Shown piece after piece: positions 7,526 to 15,881 of a DNA stretch of 27,440 bases. The DNA lies in contig DAOWEV010000062.1 in assembly GCA_030638325.1 (NCBI GenBank), positions 1 through 27,440 of the forward strand. Reading direction: 5' to 3'. The DNA is from Bacteroidales bacterium (GTDB taxonomy: Bacteria; Bacteroidota; Bacteroidia; Bacteroidales; JAGOPY01). A program made the position numbers and the translations under genes. How positions within the stretch are numbered: the stretch's first letter is position 1; the number at the start of each line of letters is the position of its first letter. The notes under the pieces are model-generated. The model made no database searches. It was given only the letters and a program-made list of their open reading frames with translations, and was not told the DNA's origin.

Positions 7526-7642
7526 TTATCCTTGTCTCTGTTTAAACTTAGGGTTCTTCTTGTTAATCACGTAAAGTCTCCCTTTTCTTCTGACGATCTT
7601 ACAGGTCGAAGATCTTTTCTTCACTGATGCTCTGACTTTCAT
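7526..7642 (-). CDS. rpmJ: 50S ribosomal protein L36 (zinc-free form)
   Basis: This 38-codon gene encodes MKVRASVKKRSSTCKIVRRK, then GRLYVINKKNPKFKQRQG and stop. The N-terminus MKVRAS and the C-terminus KFKQRQG identify L36. The zinc-ribbon form has three Cys and one His; here only Cys14 remains, and the other positions are Ser, Asn or Phe. The protein should therefore not bind zinc. It lies 14 bases after infA and before rpsM, its standard position. Confidence 0.97.
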   Translation of the reverse strand: MKVRASVKKRSSTCKIVRRKGRLYVINKKNPKFKQRQG

Positions 7643-7656
7643 GTCTTTTCTATTTA

Positions 7657-7875
7657 TTATTTATATCTGTAGGTTATTCTTCCTTTCGTCAAATCATAAG
7701 GTGATATTTCTAGTTTCACCTTGTCGCCCGGCAAAATCTTGATATAATGCATTCTCATCTTACCACTGATGTGGGCTATGATCAGATGACCATTTTCCAG
7801 CTCGACCCGGAACATAGCATTACCCAGTGATTCAGTCACTGTTCCATCTTGTTCGATAGAAATTTGTTTTGCCAT
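7657..7875 (-). CDS. infA: translation initiation factor IF-1
   Basis: IF-1 binds the A site of the small subunit during initiation. The 72-residue length is typical. The OB-fold sequence is clear: MAKQISIEQDGTVTESLGNA, then FRVELENGHLIIAHISGKMR, and KILPGDKVKLEISPYDLTKG. It sits between map (17-base gap) and rpmJ (14-base gap). Confidence 0.98.
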   Translation of the reverse strand: MAKQISIEQDGTVTESLGNAMFRVELENGHLIIAHISGKMRMHYIKILPGDKVKLEISPYDLTKGRITYRYK

Positions 7876-7892
7876 TTTTAATGATTTGTTTC

Positions 7893-8672
7893 CTAATTCT
7901 TTTTATCCAGCACTTCTTCAATATAATCAAATGTTGACAAGATGTCGGCTTTCCCCGCCCTTACCGCAACATCATGTTCATAATGTGCTGACGGCAACCG
8001 GTCGGCCGTTCTGATAGTCCAGCCATCCTTTTCCTGTACAACGTTTTTACCGCCAAGGTTGATCATTGGCTCAATGGCCAGCACCAGTCTTTCTTTCATT
8101 TTCACTCCCGTTCCCCTTCTTCCGTAATTGGGCACTTCAGGCTTCTCATGCAGGTCTCTGCCCAGGCCATGCCCAACCAGGTCTCTGACTACTGAGTAGC
8201 CAAAGCTTTCCACATAATTCTGGACTGCATAACCGATATCACCGATTCTTTTTCCGGCCACTGCCATTTCAATGCCTTTGTAAAGTGACTTTTTCGTTCT
8301 TTCCATCAGGAGAAGCACCTCTTCCCTGACGTTTCCAACTGCAAAAGTATAAGCTGAATCGCCATAAAAGCCATTCTTAATAACTCCACAGTCAATTGAT
8401 ACGATATCACCGTCTTTCATTACGCGTTCTCCCGGAAAACCATGCACCACCTGTTCATTCAGGGAGATACAAAGTGTAAACGGAAACCCGTTATAGCCTT
8501 TAAATCCCGGGACAGCGCCCTGGTCCCTGATAAATTCTTCCGCGATCTTATCAAGATCCATGGTTATGACACCGGGCTCAATGATTTTAGCAACTTCGGC
8601 TAGTGTCTTTCCAACAAGTAAAGAACTTTCTCTAATTAACTCTATCTCTTCGTCAGTCTTATAGCGTATCAT
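7893..8672 (-). CDS. map: methionine aminopeptidase, type I
   Basis: This enzyme removes the initiator methionine from new proteins in the cytoplasm. The 259-residue sequence has all five metal ligands of the pita-bread fold: Asp94 (SIDCG), Asp105 (YGDSAYTF), His168 (VGHGLGRDLHE), Glu201 (AIEPMI) and Glu232 (YEHDVAV). His78 in VVHGFPG is the conserved active-site histidine. There is no N-terminal zinc-finger extension, so it is the short bacterial type Ia form. It begins 4 bases after secY, which suggests coupled expression. Confidence 0.98.
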   Translation of the reverse strand: MIRYKTDEEIELIRESSLLVGKTLAEVAKIIEPGVITMDLDKIAEEFIRDQGAVPGFKGYNGFPFTLCISLNEQVVHGFPGERVMKDGDIVSIDCGVIKNGFYGDSAYTFAVGNVREEVLLLMERTKKSLYKGIEMAVAGKRIGDIGYAVQNYVESFGYSVVRDLVGHGLGRDLHEKPEVPNYGRRGTGVKMKERLVLAIEPMINLGGKNVVQEKDGWTIRTADRLPSAHYEHDVAVRAGKADILSTFDYIEEVLDKKN

Positions 8673-8676
8673 AATC

Positions 8677-10038
8677 CTATCCCATACCCATAGCTGTACG
8701 ACCCTTGATCCTGCCCGACTTGGTCAGGCCGTCATAATGCCTCATTAGCAAGTGACTTTCAACCTGCGACAGGGTATCGAGTACGACCCCCACAAGGATC
8801 AGCAGGGAAGTACCTCCGAAAAACTGAGCAAACTGGCTGTTTACACCCAGATTGACAACCAGCGAAGGCATGATCGCAACCAAACCAAGGAAGATAGAAC
8901 CGGGAAGCGTGATCTTAGACATCACACCATCGATGAACTCAGAAGTTTTCCGGCCCGGTTTCACTCCTGGAATGAAGCCTCCGTTTTTCTTCATATCTTC
9001 AGCCATCTGGTTTGGATTTACTGTGATCGCCGTATAGAAATAAGTAAAAATAATGATCAGGGTAAAAAATACCAGGTTATACCAAAACCCATATGGATTT
9101 GAGAAAGCCGCGGCAAAAGCCGACATATTTTCAGAACTCACAAATCCGGCAATAGTGATCGGCAGAAACATGATAGCCTGGGCAAAAATGATCGGCATTA
9201 CGCCTGCTGCATTAACCTTTAGTGGTATATACTGGCGTACTCCACCGTATTGTTTATTTCCGATGATGCGTTTTGCATACTGAACAGGTATTCTTCTTGT
9301 TCCCTGAACCAATAAGATGGTCAGCAACACCACAAACATCAGTACCACCAGCTCCAGCACGAAATAAACAAGGCCACCGCCCTGCTGTTCCATGCGGGAA
9401 AGGAATTCACCGGTAAGAGCAAATGGTAAACGGGCAATGATCCCGATCATAATGATCAGTGAAATACCATTCCCGATCCCTTTATCGGTAATTCTTTCTC
9501 CAAGCCACATAACGAACATGGTTCCTGCCACAAGTATAATGATTGACGATAACCAGAAAAACATAGAAGGTGATGCGGCATTCGGGTCAAAAGGAGCAAT
9601 CGCTTCCGGCGGCAGGTTGGCAATAATAATCCCCCTGATATAACCGGGAGCCTGGAATGCCGTAATAATTACTGTCAGATATCTTGTTATCTGGTTAATC
9701 TTTCTTCTTCCGCTTTCTCCTTCACGCTGCAGCTTCTGGAAATATGGTATGGCCATACCCAGCAACTGAATCACGATGGATGCAGAAATATAAGGCATGA
9801 TCCCCAACGCAAATACCGAGGCATTTGAAAATGCACCCCCGGTAAACATACTGAGCAGTCCGAGAAGACCTCCGGATGTCTGATTCTGTAATTGTGCCAG
9901 CATGTTCGGATCAATACCCGGCAAAACAACATAAGAGCCCAATCGATATATAAGAATAATACCCAATGTATAGACGATCCTGTTTCTCAGGTCTTCTATC
10001 TTATATATATTTCTTATGGTTTCAATAAGTTTTTTCAT
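8677..10038 (-). CDS. secY: protein translocase subunit SecY
   Basis: SecY forms the membrane channel of the Sec translocon with SecE and SecG. The 453-residue protein shows about ten hydrophobic segments. It has the cytoplasmic motif RRIPVQYAKR (248-257) in the loop before helix 7, LGERITDKGIGNGISLI (179-195), and IPLKVNAAGVMPIIFA (271-286). The C-terminal cytoplasmic tail is HYDGLTKSGRIKGR. The gene lies between rplO (7-base gap) and map (4-base gap), as in the spc operon of many bacteria. No adk gene follows, unlike in many Firmicutes. Confidence 0.98.
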   Translation of the reverse strand: MKKLIETIRNIYKIEDLRNRIVYTLGIILIYRLGSYVVLPGIDPNMLAQLQNQTSGGLLGLLSMFTGGAFSNASVFALGIMPYISASIVIQLLGMAIPYFQKLQREGESGRRKINQITRYLTVIITAFQAPGYIRGIIIANLPPEAIAPFDPNAASPSMFFWLSSIIILVAGTMFVMWLGERITDKGIGNGISLIIMIGIIARLPFALTGEFLSRMEQQGGGLVYFVLELVVLMFVVLLTILLVQGTRRIPVQYAKRIIGNKQYGGVRQYIPLKVNAAGVMPIIFAQAIMFLPITIAGFVSSENMSAFAAAFSNPYGFWYNLVFFTLIIIFTYFYTAITVNPNQMAEDMKKNGGFIPGVKPGRKTSEFIDGVMSKITLPGSIFLGLVAIMPSLVVNLGVNSQFAQFFGGTSLLILVGVVLDTLSQVESHLLMRHYDGLTKSGRIKGRTAMGMG

Positions 10039-10045
10039 CAGAAAA

Positions 10046-10492
10046 TTAAATTATAGTTGCGACACCTCCCTGAGCTTCAATGGCAGATTTTGCCTTTTCC
10101 GAGAAAGCATGGGCTTTTACTTCCAGCTTAGCCTTCAATTTTCCTCTGCCAAGGATTTTTACCAGGTCTTTTTTCGATGCCAGGCCGTTGTTCACCAATA
10201 TATCCACATCAATAGCGCTAAAACCCTTATCTTCAGCCAGTTTCTGCAACGTATCTATATTTATACCATGATATTCCACACGGTTAATATTTTTAAATCC
10301 GTATTTAGGAACCCTTCTGAAAAGAGGCATCTGGCCTCCTTCAAAACCAAGCTTCTTGCTGTAGCCTGATCTTGATTGTTGCCCTTTATGACCTCTTGTG
10401 GATGTTCCGCCTTTGCCGGATCCTTGTCCGCGACCAATTCTTTTTTTCTTTTTGGTTGCCCCTTTCGGTGGTTTAAGATTACTTAAATCCAT
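10046..10492 (-). CDS. rplO: 50S ribosomal protein L15
   Basis: L15 is a late-assembly protein of the large subunit. The 148-residue protein has the long basic Gly-rich N-terminal extension (RIGRGQGSGKGGTSTRGHKG), the motif GGQMPLFRRVPKYGF, and a globular C-terminal half ending with EAQGGVATII. It follows rpmD and precedes secY, the standard order. Confidence 0.98.
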   Translation of the reverse strand: MDLSNLKPPKGATKKKKRIGRGQGSGKGGTSTRGHKGQQSRSGYSKKLGFEGGQMPLFRRVPKYGFKNINRVEYHGINIDTLQKLAEDKGFSAIDVDILVNNGLASKKDLVKILGRGKLKAKLEVKAHAFSEKAKSAIEAQGGVATII

Positions 10493-10521
10493 TTCAAATC
10501 GATATTAATCTCAATAAACAA

Positions 10522-10701
10522 TTAAACTTCTTCAACTTTGAGCAAATGCCCTATCTTTTTCACCATACCCAAAACCTGTGGAGAAGCATCAAGTTCTACT
10601 GTCTGATGCATTTTCTTCAGGCCCAGTGCGATGAGCGTTCTTTTCTGGCGTACAGGCCTTCCAATCCCGCTCCTGGTTTGAGTAACTCTGATTTTTTTCA
10701 T
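10522..10701 (-). CDS. rpmD: 50S ribosomal protein L30
   Basis: L30 is a small protein of the large subunit. I use the ATG at 10701, giving 59 residues starting MKKIRVTQTRSGIGRPVRQK, because the family begins at this point. An in-frame TTG two codons upstream is possible but less likely. The motif LGLKKMHQTVELDASPQVLG is typical. It lies between rpsE and rplO. Confidence 0.97.
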   Translation of the reverse strand: MKKIRVTQTRSGIGRPVRQKRTLIALGLKKMHQTVELDASPQVLGMVKKIGHLLKVEEV

Positions 10702-10722
10702 TTTCAAATATCTTTATATAGG

Positions 10723-11241
10723 TTATCCGTTGAATACAGTATTTAAGTCAACACCTCTCAATTGTGCTATCGTATGAGCATCCCTCATTAACATCAATGC
10801 GTTGATGGTAGCCTTTACAACCGAGTGAGGATTGGATGAACCTTTGGATTTGGCCAGTATATCCTTGATACCGACACTATCGAATACGGCTCGCATAGCA
10901 CCCCCGGCAATAACACCTGTACCAGGTGAAGCCGGTTTGATAAATACTTCCGCACCACTATATTTACCTGTTTGTTCATGCGGCACTGTTCCATTCAGGA
11001 CCGGCACCTTGATCAGGTTTTTTTTGGCATCATCAATACCTTTGGCGATAGCAGAAGTAACTTCCTTGGCTTTCCCCAGTCCATAACCCACCACTCCATT
11101 TTCATTACCAACAACAACGATGGCAGAAAAGCTGAAGGTTCGGCCACCCTTGGTTACCTTGGTAACCCGTTGGATGCTTACCAAACGATCCTTGAAATCT
11201 ATCTCACTTGACTTAACTCTCTTTACATTAGCGTTTGCCAT
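10723..11241 (-). CDS. rpsE: 30S ribosomal protein S5
   Basis: S5 helps maintain decoding accuracy and the mRNA entry channel. I choose the ATG at 11241, giving 172 residues (MANANVKRVKSSEIDFKDRL). An in-frame GTG at 11247 overlaps the rplR stop codon but would add only two residues. The family signature from KVTKGGRTFSFSAIVVVGNE to GYGLGKAKEV is present, as is KPASPGTGVIAGGAMRAV. It follows rplR by 5 bases. Confidence 0.97.
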   Translation of the reverse strand: MANANVKRVKSSEIDFKDRLVSIQRVTKVTKGGRTFSFSAIVVVGNENGVVGYGLGKAKEVTSAIAKGIDDAKKNLIKVPVLNGTVPHEQTGKYSGAEVFIKPASPGTGVIAGGAMRAVFDSVGIKDILAKSKGSSNPHSVVKATINALMLMRDAHTIAQLRGVDLNTVFNG

Positions 11242-11246
11242 ATTCA

Positions 11247-11624
11247 CTAAAATTTAAGGCCATGTTCCCTCGCTGATTCCGCAAGGGCTTTAACGCGACC
11301 ATGATACAAATAACCGTTTCTGTCAAATATTACATTATCTATGCCTGCTGCCTTTGCATTTTCAGCGATCAACTCTCCAACCAATTTAGCCTGTTCGATT
11401 TTGTTGATTTTTTTATCTGAAAAGTCTTTTGACCTGGAAGAAGCAGAAGCCATGGTATGGCCTTTTACATCATCGATCAACTGAGCATAGATCTCCTTAT
11501 TACTTCGGAAAACGGTAAGTCTTGGACGATCAGCAGTACCGCTGACCACCTTACGGATCCTAAACTTTATCCGTACTCTCCTGTACTCTTTTCTATTCTT
11601 ACGTTTCAAATATTGCAAATTCAT
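11247..11624 (-). CDS. rplR: 50S ribosomal protein L18
   Basis: L18 binds 5S rRNA with L5 and L25. The 125-residue sequence has a basic N-terminus, RKVVSGTADRPRLTVFRSNK, and the C-terminal NVIFDRNGYLYHGRVKALAE. The first dozen residues (MNLQYLKRKNRKEYRR) differ from the more usual MALTKLERRQRIK type, but no other in-frame start gives a better family match. It lies between rplF and rpsE. Confidence 0.97.
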   Translation of the reverse strand: MNLQYLKRKNRKEYRRVRIKFRIRKVVSGTADRPRLTVFRSNKEIYAQLIDDVKGHTMASASSRSKDFSDKKINKIEQAKLVGELIAENAKAAGIDNVIFDRNGYLYHGRVKALAESAREHGLKF

Positions 11625-11650
11625 GGTGATCCTATGGATTAGATAGTTTA

Positions 11651-12208
11651 TTATTTTTCAACAGCTGCTTTACCAGCTTTTCTTCTGATTACTTCACCTT
11701 TGAATAAAATTCCCTTCCCCTTATATGGTTCGGGGGGCCTGAATGACCTGATCTTGGCCGCAACCTGACCCAATAACTGCTTGTCGTGACAAGTCATAGT
11801 GATGGTCGGGTTTTTTCCTCTCTCGGTCACCGTTTCAATTTTAATCTCCGGTGGAAGCTCCAATACAATATTGTGTGAATAGCCAAGCGCCAGTTCCAGT
11901 ACCTGTCCTTTGGCCTGTACTTTATATCCGACACCAACCAGTTCCTGAACGGTTTTGAAGCCTTCTGAAACACCTTTCACCATATTGGCCAGCAAAGCCC
12001 GGTATAATCCGTGCATGGCCCTGTATTCCTTTTGATCCGACAGGCGTTCTAAAACTATACTACCATCTTCAACTTTGACGGTAATATCAGGATTCACTTC
12101 CTGCTGCAGTTCACCAAGTTTGCCTTTCACGGTAACCACATTATCTTCAGACACTTCGATCTGAACATTATCAGGAATATTAACCGGTAATTTACCTATA
12201 CGTGACAT
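11651..12208 (-). CDS. rplF: 50S ribosomal protein L6
   Basis: L6 lies near the factor-binding centre of the large subunit. The 185-residue protein begins MSRIGKLPVNIPDNVQIEVS and has two similar halves. The second half ends with the family signature PEPYKGKGILFKGEVIRRKA followed by a short basic tail. It starts 15 bases after rpsH. Confidence 0.98.
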   Translation of the reverse strand: MSRIGKLPVNIPDNVQIEVSEDNVVTVKGKLGELQQEVNPDITVKVEDGSIVLERLSDQKEYRAMHGLYRALLANMVKGVSEGFKTVQELVGVGYKVQAKGQVLELALGYSHNIVLELPPEIKIETVTERGKNPTITMTCHDKQLLGQVAAKIRSFRPPEPYKGKGILFKGEVIRRKAGKAAVEK

Positions 12209-12223
12209 TTTTTCTCCTGTTTT

Positions 12224-12619
12224 TTAACTTACATAACAAATAACTTCACCGCCTACATTCTCTTTCCTGGCTTCTTTATCAGTCATCACTCCTTTGGAGG
12301 TTGACAGGATAGCAATACCAAGGCCATTCAGTACTCTTGGCAGGGAACCTGAATTTACATATTTTCTGAGGCCCGGTTTACTCACCCTCGAAAGCCTATT
12401 GATAGCGGACTGCTTTGTAACCGTATGGTACTTTAAAGCAATCTTGATTTTACCAGGTTTCGGGTCATCTTCAAACTTAAAGTTCAGGATATATCCTTTT
12501 TCATACAGGATCCTGGTGATATCCTTCTTAATATTTGAAGCAGGTATTTCTACCATCCTGTGCTTTGCCATTACGGCATTCCTGACTCTTGTCAAATAAT
12601 CTGCAATCGGATCTGTCAT
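12224..12619 (-). CDS. rpsH: 30S ribosomal protein S8
   Basis: S8 is a primary 16S rRNA-binding protein and, in E. coli, the spc operon repressor. I place the start at the ATG at 12619, because MTDPIADYLTRVRNAVMAKH is the conserved N-terminus. The 24 residues encoded upstream in the same frame overlap rpsN and do not match the family. The product has 131 residues and ends TSKGVMTDKEARKENVGGEV then ICYVS. It lies between rpsN and rplF. Confidence 0.97.
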   Translation of the reverse strand: MTDPIADYLTRVRNAVMAKHRMVEIPASNIKKDITRILYEKGYILNFKFEDDPKPGKIKIALKYHTVTKQSAINRLSRVSKPGLRKYVNSGSLPRVLNGLGIAILSTSKGVMTDKEARKENVGGEVICYVS

Positions 12620-12638
12620 TTCTTTTATCGCTTTATAA

Positions 12639-12908
12639 TTACCAACTCGCTTTTTTGATACCCGGAATAAGACCTTGTCCGGCCATTTCACGAAAATTAA
12701 TACGTGAAAGTCCGAAGAGGCGCATATATCCCTTGGGCCTGCCCGAGAGTTTACACCTGTTGTGCAACCTCACAGGTGAGGCGTTTTTCGGCAGCTTCTG
12801 CAAGCCGATGTAATCCCCTTCAGCTTTTAATGCAGCCCTTTTGGCAGCATATTTGTCGACCATTTTTTGTCTCTTAACTTCTCTGGCCTTCATTGACTCT
12901 TTTGCCAT
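12639..12908 (-). CDS. rpsN: 30S ribosomal protein S14 (zinc-free form)
   Basis: S14 is a late-assembly protein of the small-subunit head. This is the 89-residue zinc-free version: MAKESMKAREVKRQKMVDKY, then NRCKLSGRPKGYMRLFGLSR and INFREMAGQGLIPGIKKASW. Only one cysteine is present in the region where the 61-residue zinc form has four. It lies between rplE (8-base gap) and rpsH. Confidence 0.98.
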   Translation of the reverse strand: MAKESMKAREVKRQKMVDKYAAKRAALKAEGDYIGLQKLPKNASPVRLHNRCKLSGRPKGYMRLFGLSRINFREMAGQGLIPGIKKASW

Positions 12909-12916
12909 AGCTAATA

Positions 12917-13474
12917 CTATTTATTAATATTTTTAAACGGTAGCCCAAATTCCTTTAGCAGGGCGTATGCTTCCTTATCGGTTTCGGCTGAGGTCACGAA
13001 AGTGATATCCATACCATTGATCTTATGGACTTTATCGATACCTATCTCCGTAAAAATGATCTGCTCCGTTACACCAAAAGTATAATTACCCCTGCCGTCA
13101 AAACCTTTGTCATTGATTCCCCTGAAGTCGCGGATACGTGGCATAGCCACAGAAATAAGGCGGTCGAGGAACTCATACATTTTTTCACCTCGCAGTGTTA
13201 CCCTCACTCCTATCGGCATTTGCTTTCGCAGCTTGAAATTTGAGATATCTCTTTTCGACTTCGTAGGAACAGCTTTCTGGCCGGTAATAAGAGTCATTTC
13301 CTCAATACCTGTCTCGATTAGTTTTTTATCCACAATAGCTCCACCAAGACCCTGGTTAAGAGAAATCTTCTTGAGCTTGGGCACCTGCATCCTGTTCTTA
13401 TAACCGAACTGTTCAGTCAAAGCAGGAACGATTTCCTCATCGTATTTCTTTCTTAATCTAAGTACGTATTCCAT
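12917..13474 (-). CDS. rplE: 50S ribosomal protein L5
   Basis: L5 binds 5S rRNA and touches the P-site tRNA and S13. The 185-residue sequence contains KISLNQGLGGA, the family signature around RDFRGINDKGFDGRGNYTFG, and TEIGIDKVHKINGMDITFVT. Its ATG shares one base with the rplX stop codon (TAATG), so the two are probably translationally coupled. GGAGGT at 13489-13484 lies 9 bases upstream of the ATG, a good Shine-Dalgarno match, which is unusual in this phylum. It may be chance, because it also encodes the Gly-Glu-Val of L24. Confidence 0.98.
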   Translation of the reverse strand: MEYVLRLRKKYDEEIVPALTEQFGYKNRMQVPKLKKISLNQGLGGAIVDKKLIETGIEEMTLITGQKAVPTKSKRDISNFKLRKQMPIGVRVTLRGEKMYEFLDRLISVAMPRIRDFRGINDKGFDGRGNYTFGVTEQIIFTEIGIDKVHKINGMDITFVTSAETDKEAYALLKEFGLPFKNINK

Positions 13475-13797
13475 TATTTAATTACCTCCCCTGTTTTTTT
13501 TGAAAATCGAACCAGTTTGTTCTTTTTATCATCTATTCTCCTGCCGATTCTGGTTGCTTTACCAGAGGCATCCACAACCATCAGATTGGAAATATGAATA
13601 GGGGATTCTTTATGGATGATCCCGCCCTGAGGATTATCATTTGAAGGCTTGGCATGTTTTGATACCATGTTTACGCTTTCCACGATTGCCCTGAGTGTAT
13701 TTTTGTTCACCAGCAGGACCCTGCCTTGCTGGCCTTTGGAATTACCAGCAATCACCATCACGGTGTCCCCTTTCTTTATGTGCAATTTCTTTGGCAT
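13474..13797 (-). CDS. rplX: 50S ribosomal protein L24
   Basis: L24 is an assembly-initiator protein of the large subunit. The 107-residue protein has the N-terminal KOW motif (HIKKGDTVMVIAGNSKGQQG with RV following), NMVSKHAKPSNDNPQGGIIH, and SPIHISNLMVVD. It overlaps the rplE start by one base and follows rplN by 11 bases. Confidence 0.98.
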   Translation of the reverse strand: MPKKLHIKKGDTVMVIAGNSKGQQGRVLLVNKNTLRAIVESVNMVSKHAKPSNDNPQGGIIHKESPIHISNLMVVDASGKATRIGRRIDDKKNKLVRFSKKTGEVIK

Positions 13798-13808
13798 AAT
13801 TATACAGA

Positions 13809-14177
13809 TTATAATACTTCTGGTGCTAATGAAACAATTTTCATATACTGTTTTTCCCTAAGTTCTCTGGCAACGGGGCCAAAGATACGGGTACCGACCA
13901 TTTCTCCGGAAGCGTTCAGCAATACCACGGCGTTATCTTCAAACCGGATATATGACCCATCATTCCTCCTGGTCTCTTTTTTGGTACGTACAACCACGGC
14001 TGTAATCACGGTTCCCTTCTTGACATTACCTGAAGGCAATGCATTCTTAACGGTAACAATGATCTTATCACCTATTCTGGCATATCTCCTTTTCGTACCA
14101 CCTAATACACGGATGCACAATACTTCTTTGGCACCACTATTATCAGCTACTGCTAATCTCGATTCTTGTTGTATCAT
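13809..14177 (-). CDS. rplN: 50S ribosomal protein L14
   Basis: L14 lies at the subunit interface and contacts L19 and 16S rRNA. The 122-residue length is exact for the family. Signatures are MIQQESRLAVADNSGAKEVL, RIGDKIIVTVKNALPSGNVK, and the C-terminal FGPVARELREKQYMKIVSLA. It starts 2 bases after the rpsQ stop codon, so coupling is likely. Confidence 0.98.
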   Translation of the reverse strand: MIQQESRLAVADNSGAKEVLCIRVLGGTKRRYARIGDKIIVTVKNALPSGNVKKGTVITAVVVRTKKETRRNDGSYIRFEDNAVVLLNASGEMVGTRIFGPVARELREKQYMKIVSLAPEVL

Positions 14178-14179
14178 GG

Positions 14180-14434
14180 TTATTTAGCTCTTTCTATGAT
14201 TTCAACTATCCTCCAACGCTTTTGTTTGCTCAATGGCCTGGTCTCCATGATGCGAACTGTATCACCTGTATGGCTATCATTTTTTTCATCATGAGCAACG
14301 AACCTGGTCGATTTTTTTATAAACTTCCCATAGACAGGGTGTTTGATCTTACTATCGATCTGAACGACGACAGATTTTTCCATCTTATCACTCACGACCA
14401 CGCCGATTCTTTCTTTTCTCAGGTTTCTTTCCAT
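14180..14434 (-). CDS. rpsQ: 30S ribosomal protein S17
   Basis: S17 is a primary 16S rRNA-binding protein with an OB fold. The 84-residue sequence contains KERIGVVVSDKMEKSVVVQI, the signature KKSTRFVAHDEKNDSHTGDT, and VRIMETRPLSKQKRWRIVEI. It lies between rpmC and rplN. Confidence 0.98.
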   Translation of the reverse strand: MERNLRKERIGVVVSDKMEKSVVVQIDSKIKHPVYGKFIKKSTRFVAHDEKNDSHTGDTVRIMETRPLSKQKRWRIVEIIERAK

Positions 14435-14457
14435 CAGAATATAAAACTTATTATTTG

Positions 14458-14655
14458 TTATCTATTTGCGATCTCCCGACCTTTTAATTCGGTTAACATC
14501 CTGGCAATTGTTTTCCTGTATTCCCTGATCTTATTAGGATTTTCAAGAGGAGATACAGCATGATTCAGCCTCAGGCGTGTCATTTGTTTGCGTTCTTCCT
14601 CCAATCTTTCCTTCAGCTCATCAGTGCTGAATTCTTGAATTACTTCTTGTTTCAT
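14458..14655 (-). CDS. rpmC: 50S ribosomal protein L29
   Basis: L29 sits by the peptide exit tunnel. The 65-residue, mostly helical protein has STDELKERLEEERKQMTRLR, then NHAVSPLENPNKIREYRKTI and ARMLTELKGREI, the normal family pattern. It lies between rplP and rpsQ. Confidence 0.97.
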   Translation of the reverse strand: MKQEVIQEFSTDELKERLEEERKQMTRLRLNHAVSPLENPNKIREYRKTIARMLTELKGREIANR

Positions 14656-14687
14656 CCGTCAATGGTTTTAAAAACTTTCTTTCGCTC

Positions 14688-15116
14688 TTAATTTTTTTCC
14701 TCGATATAATCTCTTCTGACCACGAATTTAGTGGTGATAGGAAGTTTTTGAGCTGCCAGTCTGAGGGCTTCTTTAGCAATATCCAGGGGGACTCCCTCGG
14801 CTTCAAATAAAATCCTTCCCGGGGTTACCCTGGCCACGAAATACTCAGGAGCGCCTTTTCCTTTACCCATACGCACTTCCGCCGGCTTTTTCGTAACAGG
14901 TTTATCCGGGAATATCCTGATCCAGATTTGTCCTTCACGTTTCATATAACGTGTAACAGCCTGACGTGCTGCTTCTATCTGACGACCAGTGAGCCACTCT
15001 GCCTCCAGCGCTTTGATCCCAAAGGAACCGAATGCAAGTTGGTTTCCCCTGTTGGAATTCCCTTTCATCCGCCCCTTCTGCTGCTTTCTGTATTTAGTCT
15101 TTTTTGGCTGTAACAT
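14688..15116 (-). CDS. rplP: 50S ribosomal protein L16
   Basis: L16 organises the A-site region of the large subunit. The 142-residue protein starts MLQPKKTKYRKQQKGRMKGN and contains ALEAEWLTGRQIEAARQAVT, then RIFPDKPVTKKPAEVRMGKG and KGAPEYFVARV. All family signatures are intact. It lies between rpsC and rpmC. Confidence 0.98.
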   Translation of the reverse strand: MLQPKKTKYRKQQKGRMKGNSNRGNQLAFGSFGIKALEAEWLTGRQIEAARQAVTRYMKREGQIWIRIFPDKPVTKKPAEVRMGKGKGAPEYFVARVTPGRILFEAEGVPLDIAKEALRLAAQKLPITTKFVVRRDYIEEKN

Positions 15117-15143
15117 TATGCTTTGTTGTTATTAGTTACCAGA

Positions 15144-15854
15144 TTATCTTCTCCTTCTCGGGCCACCTGCACCTTTTCTCGGCCCTTGTTTCTTAACATG
15201 CTCACCACTTAATGGTACCAGTTCAGGTTTGCCAAAGATTTCACCTTTACAGATCCATACCTTGATTCCGATCCTTCCATAGGTAGTATGGGCTTCAATT
15301 TTGGCATAATCGATGTCAGCTCTCAAAGTATGAAGTGGCGTTCTTCCTTCTTTGTAAAGCTCATTTCTGGCCATTTCGGCACCGCCTAACCTGCCGGATA
15401 TCTTAACCTTGATACCCTCAGCGCCCATTCTCATGGTAGAAGCAATGGCTGTCTTAATAGCACGCCGGAATGATATCCTGCCTTCGATCTGCCGGGCTAT
15501 ACTGTTGGCTACGATGACTGCATCCAGCTCGGGTCTTTTTATTTCGGAAATATTGATTTGAACTTCTTTCTTTGTAAGCTTTTTCAACTCTTCTTTCAAC
15601 TTATCAACTTCCTGTCCTCCTTTTCCAATGATAATGCCCGGACGAGCTGTAAAGATGGTCACGGTAACAAGCCTCAGAGAACGTTCAATTACGATCTTCG
15701 AAATACCGGCCTTGGCCAGGCGTGCATTCAGATACTGCCTGATCATATGATCTTCATGCAGCTTGGTGCTGAAATCCTTGCCGCCATACCAGTTGGAATC
15801 CCATCCTTTAACGATTCCTAACCTGAGCCCGATTGGATTTGCTTTCTGTCCCAT
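15144..15854 (-). CDS. rpsC: 30S ribosomal protein S3
   Basis: S3 forms part of the mRNA entry channel and its helicase activity. The 236-residue protein begins MGQKANPIGLRLGIVKGWDS. It has a KH domain with the GxxG loop in RPGIIIGKGGQEVDKLKEEL, followed by the C-terminal signature GAEGIKVKISGRLGGAEMAR. It ends in a basic Gly/Arg-rich tail. It lies between rplV and rplP. Confidence 0.98.
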   Translation of the reverse strand: MGQKANPIGLRLGIVKGWDSNWYGGKDFSTKLHEDHMIRQYLNARLAKAGISKIVIERSLRLVTVTIFTARPGIIIGKGGQEVDKLKEELKKLTKKEVQINISEIKRPELDAVIVANSIARQIEGRISFRRAIKTAIASTMRMGAEGIKVKISGRLGGAEMARNELYKEGRTPLHTLRADIDYAKIEAHTTYGRIGIKVWICKGEIFGKPELVPLSGEHVKKQGPRKGAGGPRRRR

Positions 15855-15881
15855 TAATTTTTTATATATTAATTAATAATA

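Noticed and set aside
12620..12691. 24-codon N-terminal extension of S8
   Set aside because: It overlaps the end of rpsN and does not match S8; MTDPIADYLTRVRNA is the normal start.
13726..14187. 153-codon open frame on the plus strand across rplN and rplX
   Set aside because: It is antisense to two certain ribosomal genes and has no family resemblance.
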